Below the pieces are notes generated by a model that saw only the letters and a program-made list of their open reading frames with translations, was not told where the DNA came from and searched no databases. From Lunularia cruciata (lineage: Eukaryota; Streptophyta; Marchantiopsida; Lunulariales; Lunulariaceae), in NCBI GenBank assembly GCA_948567375.1, contig OX419759.1, positions 8,400,744 to 8,464,743 of the forward strand: 64,000 bases of DNA. The letters are read 5' to 3'. A program made the translations under genes and the position numbers. This document shows positions 31,654 through 42,154 of the stretch, piece by piece (within the stretch, counting starts at the first letter, position 1; each line of letters opens with the position of its first letter).

Positions 31654-32067
31654 TGTAAAAGATCAAGACCGAGGAGAGAAATAGGAGAATGGAAACTCAC
31701 ATTGGGAAACTTGAATGTGGGAAAACTCCGAATACCTAGCATGAGCTTTGGCTTTGGTATTTATAGGTAGCATACAAGGCCCTTGAGAAGCTTCTCAAGA
31801 AGCTTCCTCAAGCCACTTTCTTAGAGTGCAAGCCAAGTTAACTAGGAAGTTTCTCAAGAAACTTCCTTCTAGAAGCCGCCTACTTGGCGTGCAAGCTAAG
31901 TTAGTTAGAAGCTTCTAGAAGCTTCCTTCTAGAAGCTATTTACTTGAGGTGCAAGCTAAGCTAGCCGGGAAGCTTCCTAGATACTTTTGGAATATTCTAG
32001 GCTAATTTGTCTTATGTGCTACTTTGTAAGCCCGACTAACTTTGTCGCTAAACTCCATATTGTTATA
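31654..32067 (-). repeat. A6 5' LTR
   Basis: 414 bp, TGTAAAAGATC...TTGTTATA on the plus strand (terminal CA changed to TA). It carries the strongest heat-shock-element-like array of the minus-strand copies at 31907-31935. Confidence 0.92.
31907..31935. promoter_or_regulatory. Heat-shock-element-like array in A6 5' LTR
   Basis: 31908-31925 is GAAGCTTCTAGAAGCTTC, the same perfect 18-bp palindrome as in A4, followed by another TTCnnGAA (31927-31934). That is six GAA/TTC units in 29 bp. More GAAGCTTC words lie at about 31795-31810. Confidence 0.7.
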
Positions 32068-33550
32068 ATTATTATATACAAACTACATAGCTACAAGACA
32101 TTCATCCCAATTGGTATGGTGAATGTTGACAAAGGCACAAAGCATATCTTCCAAGATGCAATTTGTACATTTAGTTTGTCCATCAATTTGAGGTTGATAG
32201 GCTGTGGACAAAGCAAGCTTAGTGCCGAGTATTTGGAAGAGTGTTTGCCAAAACTTTCCAATGAAGCAAGGATCACAATTGGATATGAGTACATGCGGCA
32301 TCCCATGATGCTTGAATACATTGTCAAAGTAGATTTGTGCTAAGGTTTGAGTATCCACAATATCAACCATGGATGCCAAATGGATTTGCTTACTAAGCTT
32401 ATTCATAAACACCACAATTGCTATATGACCTTGCTTTGTCTTGGGCAAAGAGGTGATGAGATCTAAGCTCATATGTTCCCAATGAGTAGATGGAATGGGG
32501 AGTGGTTGAAAGAGTCCACTCGGTTTCTGGTTATTGGCCTTGTTGCATTGGCAACTCTCACATGATTGGACAAACTCCCAAACATCTCATGCCATGTTGG
32601 GCCACCACCATTGGCGTTGGAGGGTACCCAAGGTCTTGTCCACACCCATGTGACCAACTATTGGTAAATCATGGGCTTCTTGAAGGCACACAAGTCGGAG
32701 ATCACCTTTGGCTGGAACATAGATCCGATCGTCATGGAATAGAAGGCTTTCCTTGAAGGAGAAGGTGTTATATTCCTTGTCGCATGTTGTAAGACGACCA
32801 TGTACCATTTGGAAGAAGGGATCTTGTTGTAGAGCTAATTGAAACTTGTTTTGGACCTTAGAGTCAATTGACACTATTGTAACACTGCCATCATGAAAGG
32901 AAGAGACTTCAAATCAGATCATCGTGATAGAGCATCAAGGATGATATGGAACCAACCTGGTTTATACTTAGATTTAATGTCAAACAATTGGAATTACTTC
33001 TCCCATCAATAATGTTGAGTCTTCGTGTGTTCCAAGTGTAAGGTCTACAACAATGGTTTGTGATAAGTTTGCATGATCACTTGTTTCCCCAAGAGATAAT
33101 GCCTCTATAGCTTGGTGGCATATACCATTGCAAGTTGTTCCTGATCTTGAGTAGAGTAATTTTTTTCAACCATATTTAGCCGGCAAGACACAAAGGCAAT
33201 GGGATGTAGTCCATCTGGAAATTCTTATTGCAACACGGCTCCAATTGCAATGTTAGAAGCATCAAAATCAATCACATAAGGTAATTGTGGATCATATGGT
33301 TGAAGAATGGGTCTTGAAGACACCATATGTTTCAACTTTTGGAATGCTTCTTCATGCTTGGTGGTCCATTGGAAGTTCAAGATCTTCCCCAAGAGCTAAG
33401 TCAATGATGTAGCCACATGAGCATAATAGTGGATGAACCATCAATAAAAATTAGCCAATCCATTAAATGCCCGTACTTTTGTAGCATCCTTTGGAGTAGT
33501 CCAATCAATAATGGCCCTGATTTTCTCCTCTTCCATCTTGATCTCCTCTG
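32068..33550 (-). pseudogene. A5 integrase and RNase H, part after A6
   Basis: Starts with the second ATTAT copy and continues A5 integrase. The open stretch 32083-32472 (129 codons) has MSLDLITSLPKTKQGHIAIV (first Asp), LISNCDPCFIGKF (second Asp) and YQPQIDGQTKCTNCILEDM (Glu region). 32587-32874 has the zinc-binding His and Cys pairs (EAHDLPIVGHMG). RNase H follows to 33550 in broken frames ('gttagaagcatcaaaatc' is the Asp block). The sequence is interrupted at 33556 by the inverted segment. Confidence 0.83.
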
Positions 33551-33557
33551 ATGAGGC

Positions 33558-34163
33558 CTACCTTGGCTTGAACGTCATAAGGTTCAATTTGATTGGACCC
33601 GACAACAAATTCAAGTACAACACCAAGGTAGTAATTTCTAATTAGGTTGTCTGGCACCTCTGAGTAAGACACCTAAGAATAGTCAATCCCAAGATGAGAA
33701 ATTTGTCAAGAAGGCAACCATAGAGCAAATCTGGAAGGGAAATGAGTCCCAAGATGGGAAATTTGCCAGGAAGGCAACCATGGAGCAAGCTTGGAAGAGA
33801 GATGAGTCCTTGGAAGGGAAATTTGTTAATAAAGCAGCCATAGAGCAATCTTTGGAGGAAGATAAGTTTATATTTGTGGTGTGGATCAAGCCGATTGCAC
33901 AAGAATAATCTGAGGAGGGCCAAGAGCCTCATCAAGCAATGGTTGATTGGATAATTCAAGAATTTGTGGATGTGTTTTCGGATGATCTGCCAAAGGGATT
34001 ACCCTCCAATCAAGGTATGCTCTTCAAGATCAAGTTATTGCCAGTGAGTAATCCAATGAGTAGACCAATCTATTGGCCCTCACCAAAGGAGTTGGAGGAG
34101 TTGCAAACAACACTTATAGAGTTGTTGGAGAAAGATTTCATACAACATGGTACCTCTCCTTGG
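33558..34163 (+). repeat. Inverted duplication inside A5, left arm
   Basis: 606 bp of family-A protease end, linker and RT start in plus orientation inside the minus-strand A5. It reads PWLERHKVQFDW, linker repeats, VDWIIQEFVDVFSDDLPKGL and QHGTSPW. It is the reverse complement of 34656-35258 in the same element. A5 sequence is continuous across it (…tctgatgag | atccaagaagg… versus A6), so it was inserted, not inverted in place. Confidence 0.88.
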
Positions 34164-34655
34164 ATCCAAGAAGGTAACTTCCTTCTGCCAAAAGGCACAC
34201 TTTGACTTCTTGTAGTAAAATTTCCATTGTTATAGTAATCTTAGGACTTCTTGCATGTGATTCATATGTTATGCCTCTATCTTGCTATAGATTAAGATAT
34301 CATTCAAGAATACCACCATGTATTGATCCAATAGTCCATCCAACACCCGATGCATTTGATTCATGAAGATTGTTGGAGCATTAATGAGCTCAAAAGGTAG
34401 AACTCTCCACTCAAAAGACCCATACCTTGTGCAAAAGGTAGTCTTTTGCACATCTTCCCTATCAATAGTGAATTGCCAATAGCTGCTGTGAAGATCCAAC
34501 TTGGAAAAATATCATGCTTCACTCAATTGATCAAGCAAGTCATTGATCCAAGGCAAAAGATATGCATTCTTCATTGTTTGCTTATTGAGCCCATGATAAT
34601 CAATATAGAAATTAAGTACTCTATCTTTCTTTGGAACAAATAGTACTAGTGCTCC
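34164..34655 (-). pseudogene. A5 reverse transcriptase palm
   Basis: The open stretch 34269-34499 (76 codons) has [34 protein letters not shown] and VVFLNDILIYSK, where the first Asp of the catalytic pair is Asn. The thumb continues to 34164, fingers to 34655. This segment is the spacer between the two inverted arms. The Asp-to-Asn change alone would inactivate the enzyme. Confidence 0.82.
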
Positions 34656-35258
34656 CCAAGGAGAGGTACTATGTTGTATGAAGTCCTTCAAACAACTCCG
34701 TAAGTGTTTTTTGCAACTCCTCCAACTCCTTTGGTGAGAGCCAATAGATTGGTCTACTCACTAGAGTACTCCTAGCAATAACTCAATCTTGAAGAGCATA
34801 CCACGATTGGAGAGTAATCCCTTTGGCAGATCATTTGGAAACACTTCCACAAACTCCTAAACTAGCTGATCAACCATTGCTTGATGAAGCTCTTGGCCGT
34901 CCTCAGATTTTCCTTGTGTAATTGGCTTGATCCACACCGTAAAAATAGAGTTATCTTCCTCCAAAGCTTGCTTTATGATTGCTTCACTAACAAACTTCCC
35001 ATCTAGGGACTCATCTCTCTTCAAAGCTTGCTCCATAGCTGCTTTCTTGGCAAACTTCTCATCCTGGGACTCATCTCCCTTCAAGGCATGCTCTATGGTT
35101 ACCTTCTTGACAAACTTCCCATCCTTGGACTAACTATTCTTAGGTATCTTACTCAAAGGTGCCAGAAAACTTGATTGGAAATTCCCACCTTGGTGTTGTA
35201 CTTGCATTTGTCATCGAGTCCAATCAAATTGAACCTTATGACGTTCAAGCCAAGGTAG
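34656..35258 (-). repeat. Inverted duplication inside A5, right arm
   Basis: The native PR-end to RT-start segment of A5 and the partner of 33558-34163. It contains linker repeats at about 34960-35135 (SQDEKFAKKAAMEQALKRDE in the open stretch 34857-35084). Confidence 0.88.
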
Positions 35259-36310
35259 TCCTAGAATGACATCGTGGTGTATAGGTGCCATTACAAACCT
35301 CATACACTCTAAATACTCATTCCCAATCTTGAAGGTAATAGGATGCAAGGTATGGAATGCAGAACCTTTCTACCATCTGCTATCATCAATCTACTTCCAA
35401 TTACTTGCTTGATAGGAATACCCAATTCCTTTGCTACTTGCATAGACATGCCATTCTCTGAACTTCCAAAATCAACCAAAATCATTAGATATCAACCCCA
35501 ATTGAATATCATATCTTGAAACAAATTTGCATAGGTCAAGCCTTCAATCCCATTGGAACTAATCAAGCTCCCAATAGGCGGTTGGAAATATCCTATTAGG
35601 ATTCCTTGTTTCTCTAATCATTTTGCTCCACAAACTCCATCTGGGTGACTTGTCAAGGTCACTCATTCCTAAGTAGAGATTCAACAATGCAATGTCCAAC
35701 TTGGTGACAATAAAAATAACCTTCATTTTGTCATAATCTTTCTTTATTCACTATACCAAGTGGTCTCCGTTAGATAGCATCAATCTCCATTGGTACCAAT
35801 TCCTCCACTCATGCATACTATACTGGTAGGCTTTGTGTAGGTTGAGATCAAGACCAAGTTGTCGCAACCAAGGAATCAAAGCACTCAACCAATTGCATGG
35901 CTTCTTCCACATTTTGTGGTTCTTGCATGGTCACATCCAATTTGGTTTGTGACTTCAATCCCCTCACAAATTGATCCAAAACTTCACCTTCTTGTATATC
36001 AAGAATTTTCATGATGATGTTCTGAAATTGCATGATGTAGCTCCTTATAAAGCCAATTTTCTTCAACTCCACCAATTTTTCTTGTGCGGCTTGGGTAGCA
36101 TTTATAGTTTGAAATTGACCAAGTATTGCATCCTTGAATTTTTCCCATGTCAAAATTGGTGCAACAATCTGTTGTTCAGCTCGATCCACTCGGAATTGCC
36201 ACTAAAGTTTTACCACACCATCCAATTGGCTAGAAGCTAAGAGAATCTATTTCCGTTCAGCTTGAAGATTGTAAGCTTCAAAGTAACATTTGCAATCAAA
36301 CACAAAATTC
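35140..36310 (-). pseudogene. A5 protease and gag, decayed
   Basis: Protease at about 35200-35500 in broken frames ('ttttgatagg' region of AKELGIPIK). Zinc-knuckle region 35590-35760. The gag open stretch 35848-36189 (113 codons) has QQIVAPILTWEKFKDAILGQ, FIRSYIMQFQNIIMKILDIQ and DVTMQEPQNVEEAMQLVECF. The order and spacing equal A6. Both domains carry stops. Confidence 0.8.
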
Positions 36311-36757
36311 TCCATTGTGCTTGGAAGATTCTTGGCTTGAAACACCTTGGGTTTTGGAAATCAAATTTGATCTTCTACATCTTGAACTAGTGCTCTCTCT
36401 ATGTGTTCTTGTTGTTGTTGGTCTTGTTCATCCAACAATTAACTAAGGTGCTTGATTTGTTGTTGCATAGCAATGATAACGTCTGGTATTGTTGCCATGG
36501 CTATAACTCTATCCCACTACTCCCAATTTATCTAATTTATTAACACATAGATGCAGCATGTCCACCATTCTCCATAAGTTACAATTGGAAGTATCAAGGG
36601 TTCCTCAAACAAGGTGATCATATGCATAAAATCTTACCCAAAGCGTGAGGTGATGAATTGTGTGAATCGATACTTGGATAATACTTGGACACAAAAATCC
36701 CAATGTTTTGGCAGAAATGGATTTGGTAGTCCATAAATTCCATCCATCCCCATTCTT

Positions 36758-36770
36758 GCTCTGATACCAA
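36758..36770 (-). promoter_or_regulatory. A5 primer binding site (initiator Met tRNA)
   Basis: Minus strand reads TTGGTATCAGAGC, an exact match to the plant iMet primer site; the only unmutated copy in the window. Confidence 0.92.
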
Positions 36771-37154
36771 TGTAAAGTACCAAGATTGAGGAGAGAAATA
36801 GGAGAATGGAAGCTCACATTGGGACACTTGCATGAGGGAAAACTCTGAATGCATAGTATGAGTTTCAACTCTTGTATTTATAGGGATCCTACAAGGCTCT
36901 AACCCTAAACCCTTGAGTTGCTTTCTTGGAGTGCAAGCCAAGTTAATCGGAAAGCTTCTCAAGAAGCCGCTTACTTGGCGTGCAAGCTATGCTAGTTGGA
37001 AGCTTCTAGAAGCTATCTACTTGGCGTGCTAGCTAAGCTAGCTAGGAAGCTTCCCAAGAAGCTTCCTAGATACTTTTGGATATTCTAGGCTAATTTTTTT
37101 ATTTGTTATTTTTTTAGCCCTACTAACTTTGTCACTAAACTCCATATTGTTACA
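36771..37154 (-). repeat. A5 5' LTR
   Basis: 384 bp, TGTAAAGTACC...TTGTTACA on the plus strand, with GAAnnTTCnnGAA at 36999-37011. Confidence 0.9.
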
Positions 37155-37280
37155 TGACCAATCTCTTGAGGAGAACATCAAGCTTTTAGTGGACCACCAA
37201 GCACAAAGAAGCATTCAAGAAACTAAACATATGGTATCTTCTTGATCTATCCTCCAACCATATGATCCTTAATTACCTTG
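37155..37280 (+). pseudogene. A2 RNase H fragment between A5 and B2
   Basis: Resumes A2 after the A5 insertion with MTNLLRRTSSF-like sequence and 'gaccaccaagcacaaagaagcattc', the KHEEAFQKL block. It ends 'aattaccttg' at the B2 target site. Same frame order as A4 18660-18790. Confidence 0.75.
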
Positions 37281-38025
37281 TGTAATATTTTGAGGATAAC
37301 AAAGAAACACAAAAAAGAAAACACAAGTTTCACACTAAAACTATGGTGCCCCAAAGAAGCACCTTCTCTTTATTATATAACCAAAGAGGATCTCCTCCAA
37401 AGAAGCTCCATCATAGGATTAGGTACATGAATAGGTGACCTGTCTACAAGCTCCACCCTTAGATTACTTGCATAGATGGGTGACATGTTGGTCCTGGTCC
37501 ATCTGGCTGGTCAAACAAGCTTTGATTGGAAGGAAATCTTTTAATGAATCTTCTTGTAAGAATCTCAAAATCATGTGGGTGAGGTACCATTGGAAAGCTC
37601 TTGGTGAGACAAACCAAGGGGGAGAGAAGGCAAGCCTTTCCTCCAATGGGGGAGAACATGCATATTTTTTAGGCCTAATTCATCCATTTAGGCCTCTAAA
37701 ATTGCCTTTGAAGTTTTCAGGCCTATTTTGGTTTTTTCCCTATTAGTAGAAGTGCTCTTTTTGTGATACCTCTACCTGATCTAATTAGTCCATTATGTTT
37801 ACCATCCTTCCAAATATCACCAACCCAAATTCTACCTTTAGATCATATGTCTAGCTATTGATTCTAAAGTCTTCAAGCATATTTTGGTTTTTGGCCTATT
37901 AGTAGAAGTACTCTTTTGGGTGATACCTCTATCTGATCTACTTGGTCCATCATGTATAACATCCTTCCAGATGTTAAAAAACCAAATTTCATCTCTAGAT
38001 CATATGTCTAGCTATTGGTATTACA
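37281..38025 (-). mobile_element. B2: solo LTR of family B in A2
   Basis: 745 bp, TGTAATATTTTGAGG...GGTATTACA, flanked by exact 5-bp duplications CCTTG (37276-37280, 38026-38030). Across it A2 reads on as PCV-DF in RNase H. No internal region remains, so it arose by LTR-LTR recombination. Orientation follows from B1. Short open stretches inside (37435-37746 and its minus-strand shadows) are not genes. Confidence 0.93.
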
Positions 38026-38998
38026 CCTTGTGTGCTTGATTTTGGTTGTTCTAACTTTGTCATTGGAATTGTGTTATAGCAAGGATTTCTAGAGTGATTA
38101 CATCCCATTGCCTTTTTGTCTTCCCAACTAAACACCACAAAAGGAATTACTCTACTTGGGATCAAGAGCAACTAGCAGTGGTATATGCCACAAAGATATG
38201 GAGATATTATCTCTTGGAGAAACAAGTGATCATGTAAACCAATCATAATCTTTGTTGTAGACCTTACATTTAGAGCACATGAAAAATTTATATCATTGAT
38301 GGGAGGAACAACTCCAATTTTTGGACATCAAGCTTGAGTGAAAACCCAACAAGTTCCATGTCATCCTTGATGCACTATCATGATGACGTGATTTGAAGAC
38401 TTTTCTTGAATCTCTCATAACAACATCACTTACGATAATGTGAATTGACTTACAAGTCCAAATCAAGTTTAGGACCATTTTACATTACAACATCTTCTTT
38501 TGGTACAAGGTAATCTTGTAGCACAAAACAAGGAATAAAATACTTTCTCCTTCAAGCAAGGCCTTTAATTTTGTGAGAATCAATTTATGTTTCAATCAAG
38601 GATGGTCTACAACTTGTGCGGCTTCAAGAGGCCCATGACTTACAAATCATTGGTCACATGGGTGTGGACAAGATTTTTAGTATCCTAAAATGTCAATGGT
38701 GGTGGCTCAACATGGCATAAGAGGTTTGAGAGTTTTTCCAATCTTGTGAGAGCAACAAAGCCAATAACCAAAAGCCGAATGGACTCCTTCAACCACTACC
38801 AATCCATCTACCCATTAGGAACATGTAAAGTTAGACCTCATCACATCCTTGCAAAGATGGACTAAGGCCATATAACCAGTGTATTGTTTGTTGATAATCT
38901 CAACAAGTAGATTCATTTTGCTCATACCATGGATATAGTTGATGCTCCAACAATGACCCAAATCTACTTTACCATCGTCTTCAAGCACCATGGAATGT
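38026..38998 (+). pseudogene. A2 RNase H and integrase N-terminus, decayed
   Basis: Continues A2 from the B2 site: RNase H Asp block, 'gatcaagagcaactagcag' (QEQLA), then the zinc-binding integrase region ('gaggcccatgacttacaaatc', His) and the start of the core near 38830-38980. Frames are broken about every 60-120 bp. It ends at the B3 target site in the second-Asp region. Confidence 0.72.
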
Positions 38999-39586
38999 TG
39001 TAGTACCAATAGCTAGATATATTATCTAGAGGTGAAAATTGACATCATAATATTTGGAAGGATGTTATATATGATGATCTAAGTATATTAGATAGAGGTG
39101 TCACCAAAAGAGTACTCCAACTAAAAAGGCTGAGGTCGAAAACACCCTAAAAACTTCAAAGTCAATTTTGGAGGCCTAAACAGATAAATTAGACCTTGAA
39201 AATGGAGCAATCCTACCCCTTTGGAGAGAAAAGGTGTTGCCTTCTCCTCCTTTTTTTGTCTCATTGAGAGCTTTCAAATGGTACCTCATCCACGTTGTTT
39301 TGAGCTTCTTACAAGAAGATTCCCTTTAGTCAAACTTCTATGACCAACCAGATAGAACAAGGACCAACATGCCACTTATCCATGCAACTAATCTAAGTGT
39401 GGAGCTCACTAATATCTCACCAATCCATATATTTGATCCAAGTGTGTAGCTTCCTTTGAGAGGATTCTCTTTGCTATATAATGAAGACAAGATGCTCCTT
39501 AGTGGCATTGAAGTATTGAGGGTTGAAGCTTTGTGTTTCTTCTCTTATGTTTCTCTTGATAGTTCTATTGTCCTCAAAACATTAAA
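38999..39586 (+). mobile_element. B3: solo LTR of family B in A2, opposite orientation
   Basis: 588 bp, TGTAGTACC...CATTAAA, reverse complement of B1, B2 and B4. Flanks AATGT (38994-38998) and AATGC (39587-39591) are a target duplication with one transition; sister copies read GATGCC here, supporting AATGC as original. A tatataatg TATA-like box at about 39474-39482 confirms the plus orientation. Confidence 0.9.
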
Positions 39587-40512
39587 AATGCCAAAGGTTC
39601 TCATCTCTAATTGAGATCCTCATTATATTAGTAAATTTTGGCAAGTGTTTTTTAAACTCCTTGGTACCAAGCTTGCATTGTCTATAACTTATCATCCTCA
39701 AATTGATGGACAAACAAAAGAAGCAAATTGCAATTTGGAGGAGATGCTACATGCCTTTGGCAACATTCACCATAATAATTGGGATACTTATCTCATAGTT
39801 GCCAAGTTTACATATAATAATTCCAAGTAGAAAAGTACCAACTTTTCTCCCTTCTTCCTTAATTATGGGCAAGATCCACTTGTTCTAGATTCTCTTCTTT
39901 CTCTTTTGGCATCTTATGTCTTACATACATCCAACTTCTTCTCCATGTTATCTAAATCTCTACAACAAGCCAAGTCTCATCTTCTCATTGCTCAAAATTA
40001 GCAAAAGCAGTATGTTAATAAAATCATTGCAATCTCATCTTTCAACTAGGTGATAAGTTCATGCTTTCTTCCAATAGCCTTTCTCTCATTTGATACCTAA
40101 GTCCGTAAACTTGCTCCCAATTGGATAGGCCCATTTGAGATTACTCAGATCATATTTCTGATTGCCTACCAACTTGCTCTCCTTAGTCATATACGGATCC
40201 ATCATGTCTTCCATGTTTCAAAGATAAACCCTTTATTTTTAATCCATCTTCCTTTTCTACTAGTGTGTAATCCCTCCTTCTTCCATCCATATTAATGATC
40301 ATGAGGAATATAAAGTTGATTGTATCTTTGCACGTCGTAACATCCAATGTGGCCGCCAACAACACACTAAATATAAGGTCCTTTGGAAAGGGTATCCCCT
40401 TCACAATGTCACATGGGAGTCTCTTTCTCATCTCAACAATGCACAAAAAACCATGCAAGAGTTTGAAGATTCCATGGTGACAAGTATGTCACCAACTAGC
40501 AATTGGAGAATA
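39587..40512 (+). pseudogene. A2 integrase core end and chromodomain, decayed
   Basis: The open stretch 39645-39830 has LLGTKLALSITYHPQIDGQT, then NCNLEEMLHAFGNIHHNNWD and FTYNNSK, the catalytic-Glu part of integrase. Later pieces give the GPF/Y module near 40115 (NWIGPFEITQI) and a chromodomain near 40370-40440 (KYKVLWKGYPLHNVTWES). A purine-rich 'attggagaata' precedes the LTR. Confidence 0.78.
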
Positions 40513-40928
40513 TGTAATAATATAGAGTTACCAAATGAGTTAGTAGAAGCCAATGATTAGTAATCTAAGTTAAACATAGCAAAAGGAAGTAGAAATAGCC
40601 TAAGAATGTGCTAGAAGCATCGAGAAAATGTGTAGGTAGAATATTCTAGAAGCACCAAGGAAGCTTCTTGGTGAGAATCTTCCAAGAACTTTCCAAGAGT
40701 AGAGTAACTTGTAGGCCAAGTTGATGGCTTGCTTAGCTTGCATTCCAAATAAGGCAGCTCTTAGAAGGAACCAATCTTGGAAGCTCCTTAGAATCTTATA
40801 CCCAAGTTACCTATAAATACCCAAGCTAAGGTCAAGCTAGGCATTCGGAGTTTCTCTCACTTGAGAGTCCCTGTGTGATCTTCCACAATGGTCTTCCTTT
40901 CTTCTATTTCTCTCCTCGGTCTTTTATA
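40513..40928 (+). repeat. A2 3' LTR (diverged)
   Basis: 416 bp, TGTAATAATATAGAG...CTTTTATA. Clearly homologous to other family-A LTRs but the most changed. The central GAA/TTC palindrome is lost; only scattered units remain (gaagcttcttgg, gagaatcttcc). A TATAAATA-type box survives near 40812 ('cctataaatac'). Confidence 0.82.
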
Positions 40929-41580
40929 TCCATGTTATAAATGTAAGATAAGCAATATTGAGAAATGCAGGTACACAAAGCATGCATTGCCACATTGATG
41001 GCATCTTGGTCAGCTGATCTTTCTTCCCCATGCATTTTAAAACTCTAAGCTTATGGCGGGAAAGGAACATCTCAAACAACTATTTGAAAACTCGATGTTT
41101 TCAAAGACTAAACTCAATCTTTGCCCACTCAACTAAAGTTATCTACGACCCTAAAAGGTTCATCTACTGCATTGGCATATTTTTAGCCGTTGTGCATTTG
41201 TAAGGTGTGCAATTGGCATGTTACACATTCGTAAATGTGTATCCGAAGATGAGACAAAAACTCATATTGTAAACCCACTAAGCTGCGGTAAATGCCTATT
41301 GGCTTTGTCAATAGGAGATGAGGCAAAGTATGGTGTTGATTGACAATATCAATAAGAAACAATGCAAACAATATCGGTTGTCAAGGTGATGATGTTTGGC
41401 CACCATCCTAGATAACATTAGGGCATTAGGCCATTAGGCCGTTATGCATTAGGGTTATTGGGTTAGGGTTAGATATTCTAGTAAGTTGTAACCTTTGATA
41501 AGTTATACCGCATACCACAAACCAACCCTATAAGTTAGGAGAGGACTAACTATATCTTACTTTATAATAATAGATTTGGG

Positions 41581-42090
41581 TTCTGGCTATACTTAGCAGC
41601 ACACACAATCCACCTTATTACCGGCAACCCCTTTAGTTGACGGCAGTGTTTGTCTTTAGGGGCTAATGAAACACTTTGTGGCAAAGTCGGGGATATGGGA
41701 TAACACTAGGGACTTGACCTTTGCCCCCCGGGGAATGATATGCCACCTAAATCCGCCTTATTACAGGATATTATTCCCGAAAATGTTTTGAAAGAAGTTT
41801 CTCTTAGTATGCGATCCTCACCGATTGAATCCCCTTTGGTTTATACAGAGCATTTATAGAATTTATTCCATTGATACAATAGGGTCTATTTTAGTTCTGG
41901 CAATCTTTAGCGACACACCAAATCTACCTTGTCATCGTAAATCCCTTTCGTTTCTGCTTGTGTTTGTCTTTAGTGGCTCAATGAATCCAACTTTACCACT
42001 TTCCCACGGTCGCCTTTATCCACTTTACCACTTATGACATTCTGTGGCAAAGCTGAGGACAAAAGACAGCACAAGGGATTGCCCTTGCCT
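41581..42090. repeat. Imperfect direct repeat, ~315-bp spacing
   Basis: 41581-41735 and 41896-42090 share, in order, 'ttctggc.at.ctttagc', 'acaca..aatc.accttat', 'tgtttgtcttta.gggct' and 'tgtggcaaag', and end in related '...acaagggattgccc'-type sequence. Noncoding; origin unknown. Confidence 0.6.
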
Positions 42091-42123
42091 CAACAAAAAT
42101 GACGTACGTCTACTAGTAAAATA

Positions 42124-42154
42124 CTAGAGTAAACCCCGTGCATCATGCACGAGG
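42124..42154 (-). mobile_element. Possible Helitron 3' terminus
   Basis: On the minus strand a 10-bp hairpin (cctcgtgcat / atgcacgggg, one mismatch; 42134-42154) is followed 6 nt later by CTAG and then T. This is the hairpin-CTRR-T layout of Helitron 3' ends. A Helitron-like 5' start (TCTACTCTACTATAAGAGAC) occurs at about 42284 but in the opposite orientation, so no complete element is defined. Confidence 0.35.

Larger units (their letters stand above)
26478..32067 (-). mobile_element. A6: full-length family-A element inside A5
   Basis: 5.59 kb minus-strand element with LTRs 26478-26877 (3') and 31654-32067 (5'), an exact 5-bp target duplication ATTAT, a primer site and all domains. It is the innermost minus-strand layer and retains the longest open stretches of its class: integrase C-terminus plus chromodomain 176 codons, integrase 201, RNase H 195, linker to RT 124. 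Stops and frameshifts still separate every domain, so it is not autonomous as written. Confidence 0.93.
25375..37154 (-). mobile_element. A5: full-length family-A element, split by A6
   Basis: Minus-strand element with 3' LTR 25375-25798 and 5' LTR 36771-37154. A6 occupies 26478-32067, and a 606-bp inverted duplication sits at 33558-34163; without A6 the element is about 6.2 kb. Flanks TAACA (25370-25374) and TGACC (37155-37159) are a decayed target duplication; sister copies read TTGACC at this RNase H site, so TGACC is ancestral. Domain order from high to low coordinates: PBS, gag, PR, linker, RT, RH, INT, chromodomain. Confidence 0.88.
12957..40928 (+). mobile_element. A2: outermost family-A Ty3/gypsy element of the nest
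   Basis: Plus-strand pieces of one element can be joined across its insertions: protease 12957-13012, protease to RT/RNase H 24189-25374, RNase H 37155-37280, RNase H to integrase 38026-38998, integrase to chromodomain 39587-40512, and 3' LTR 40513-40928. At each break the flanking pieces read on without loss apart from the target duplication. The 5' LTR, gag and most of the protease are absent: homology stops abruptly in AT-rich DNA at 12957. A2 must predate the A3, A5, B2 and B3 insertions, and its LTR is the most diverged of the family here. All frames are broken. Confidence 0.85.

Noticed and set aside
33558-34163. A separate plus-strand Ty3/gypsy insertion
   Set aside because: It has no LTR, PBS or target duplication and covers exactly an internal segment also present 0.5 kb away in the other orientation; an inverted duplication explains it better.
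37435-37746. A 103-codon plus-strand open stretch
   Set aside because: It lies wholly within the solo LTR B2, and related sequence in B1 and B4 is not open in the same way.
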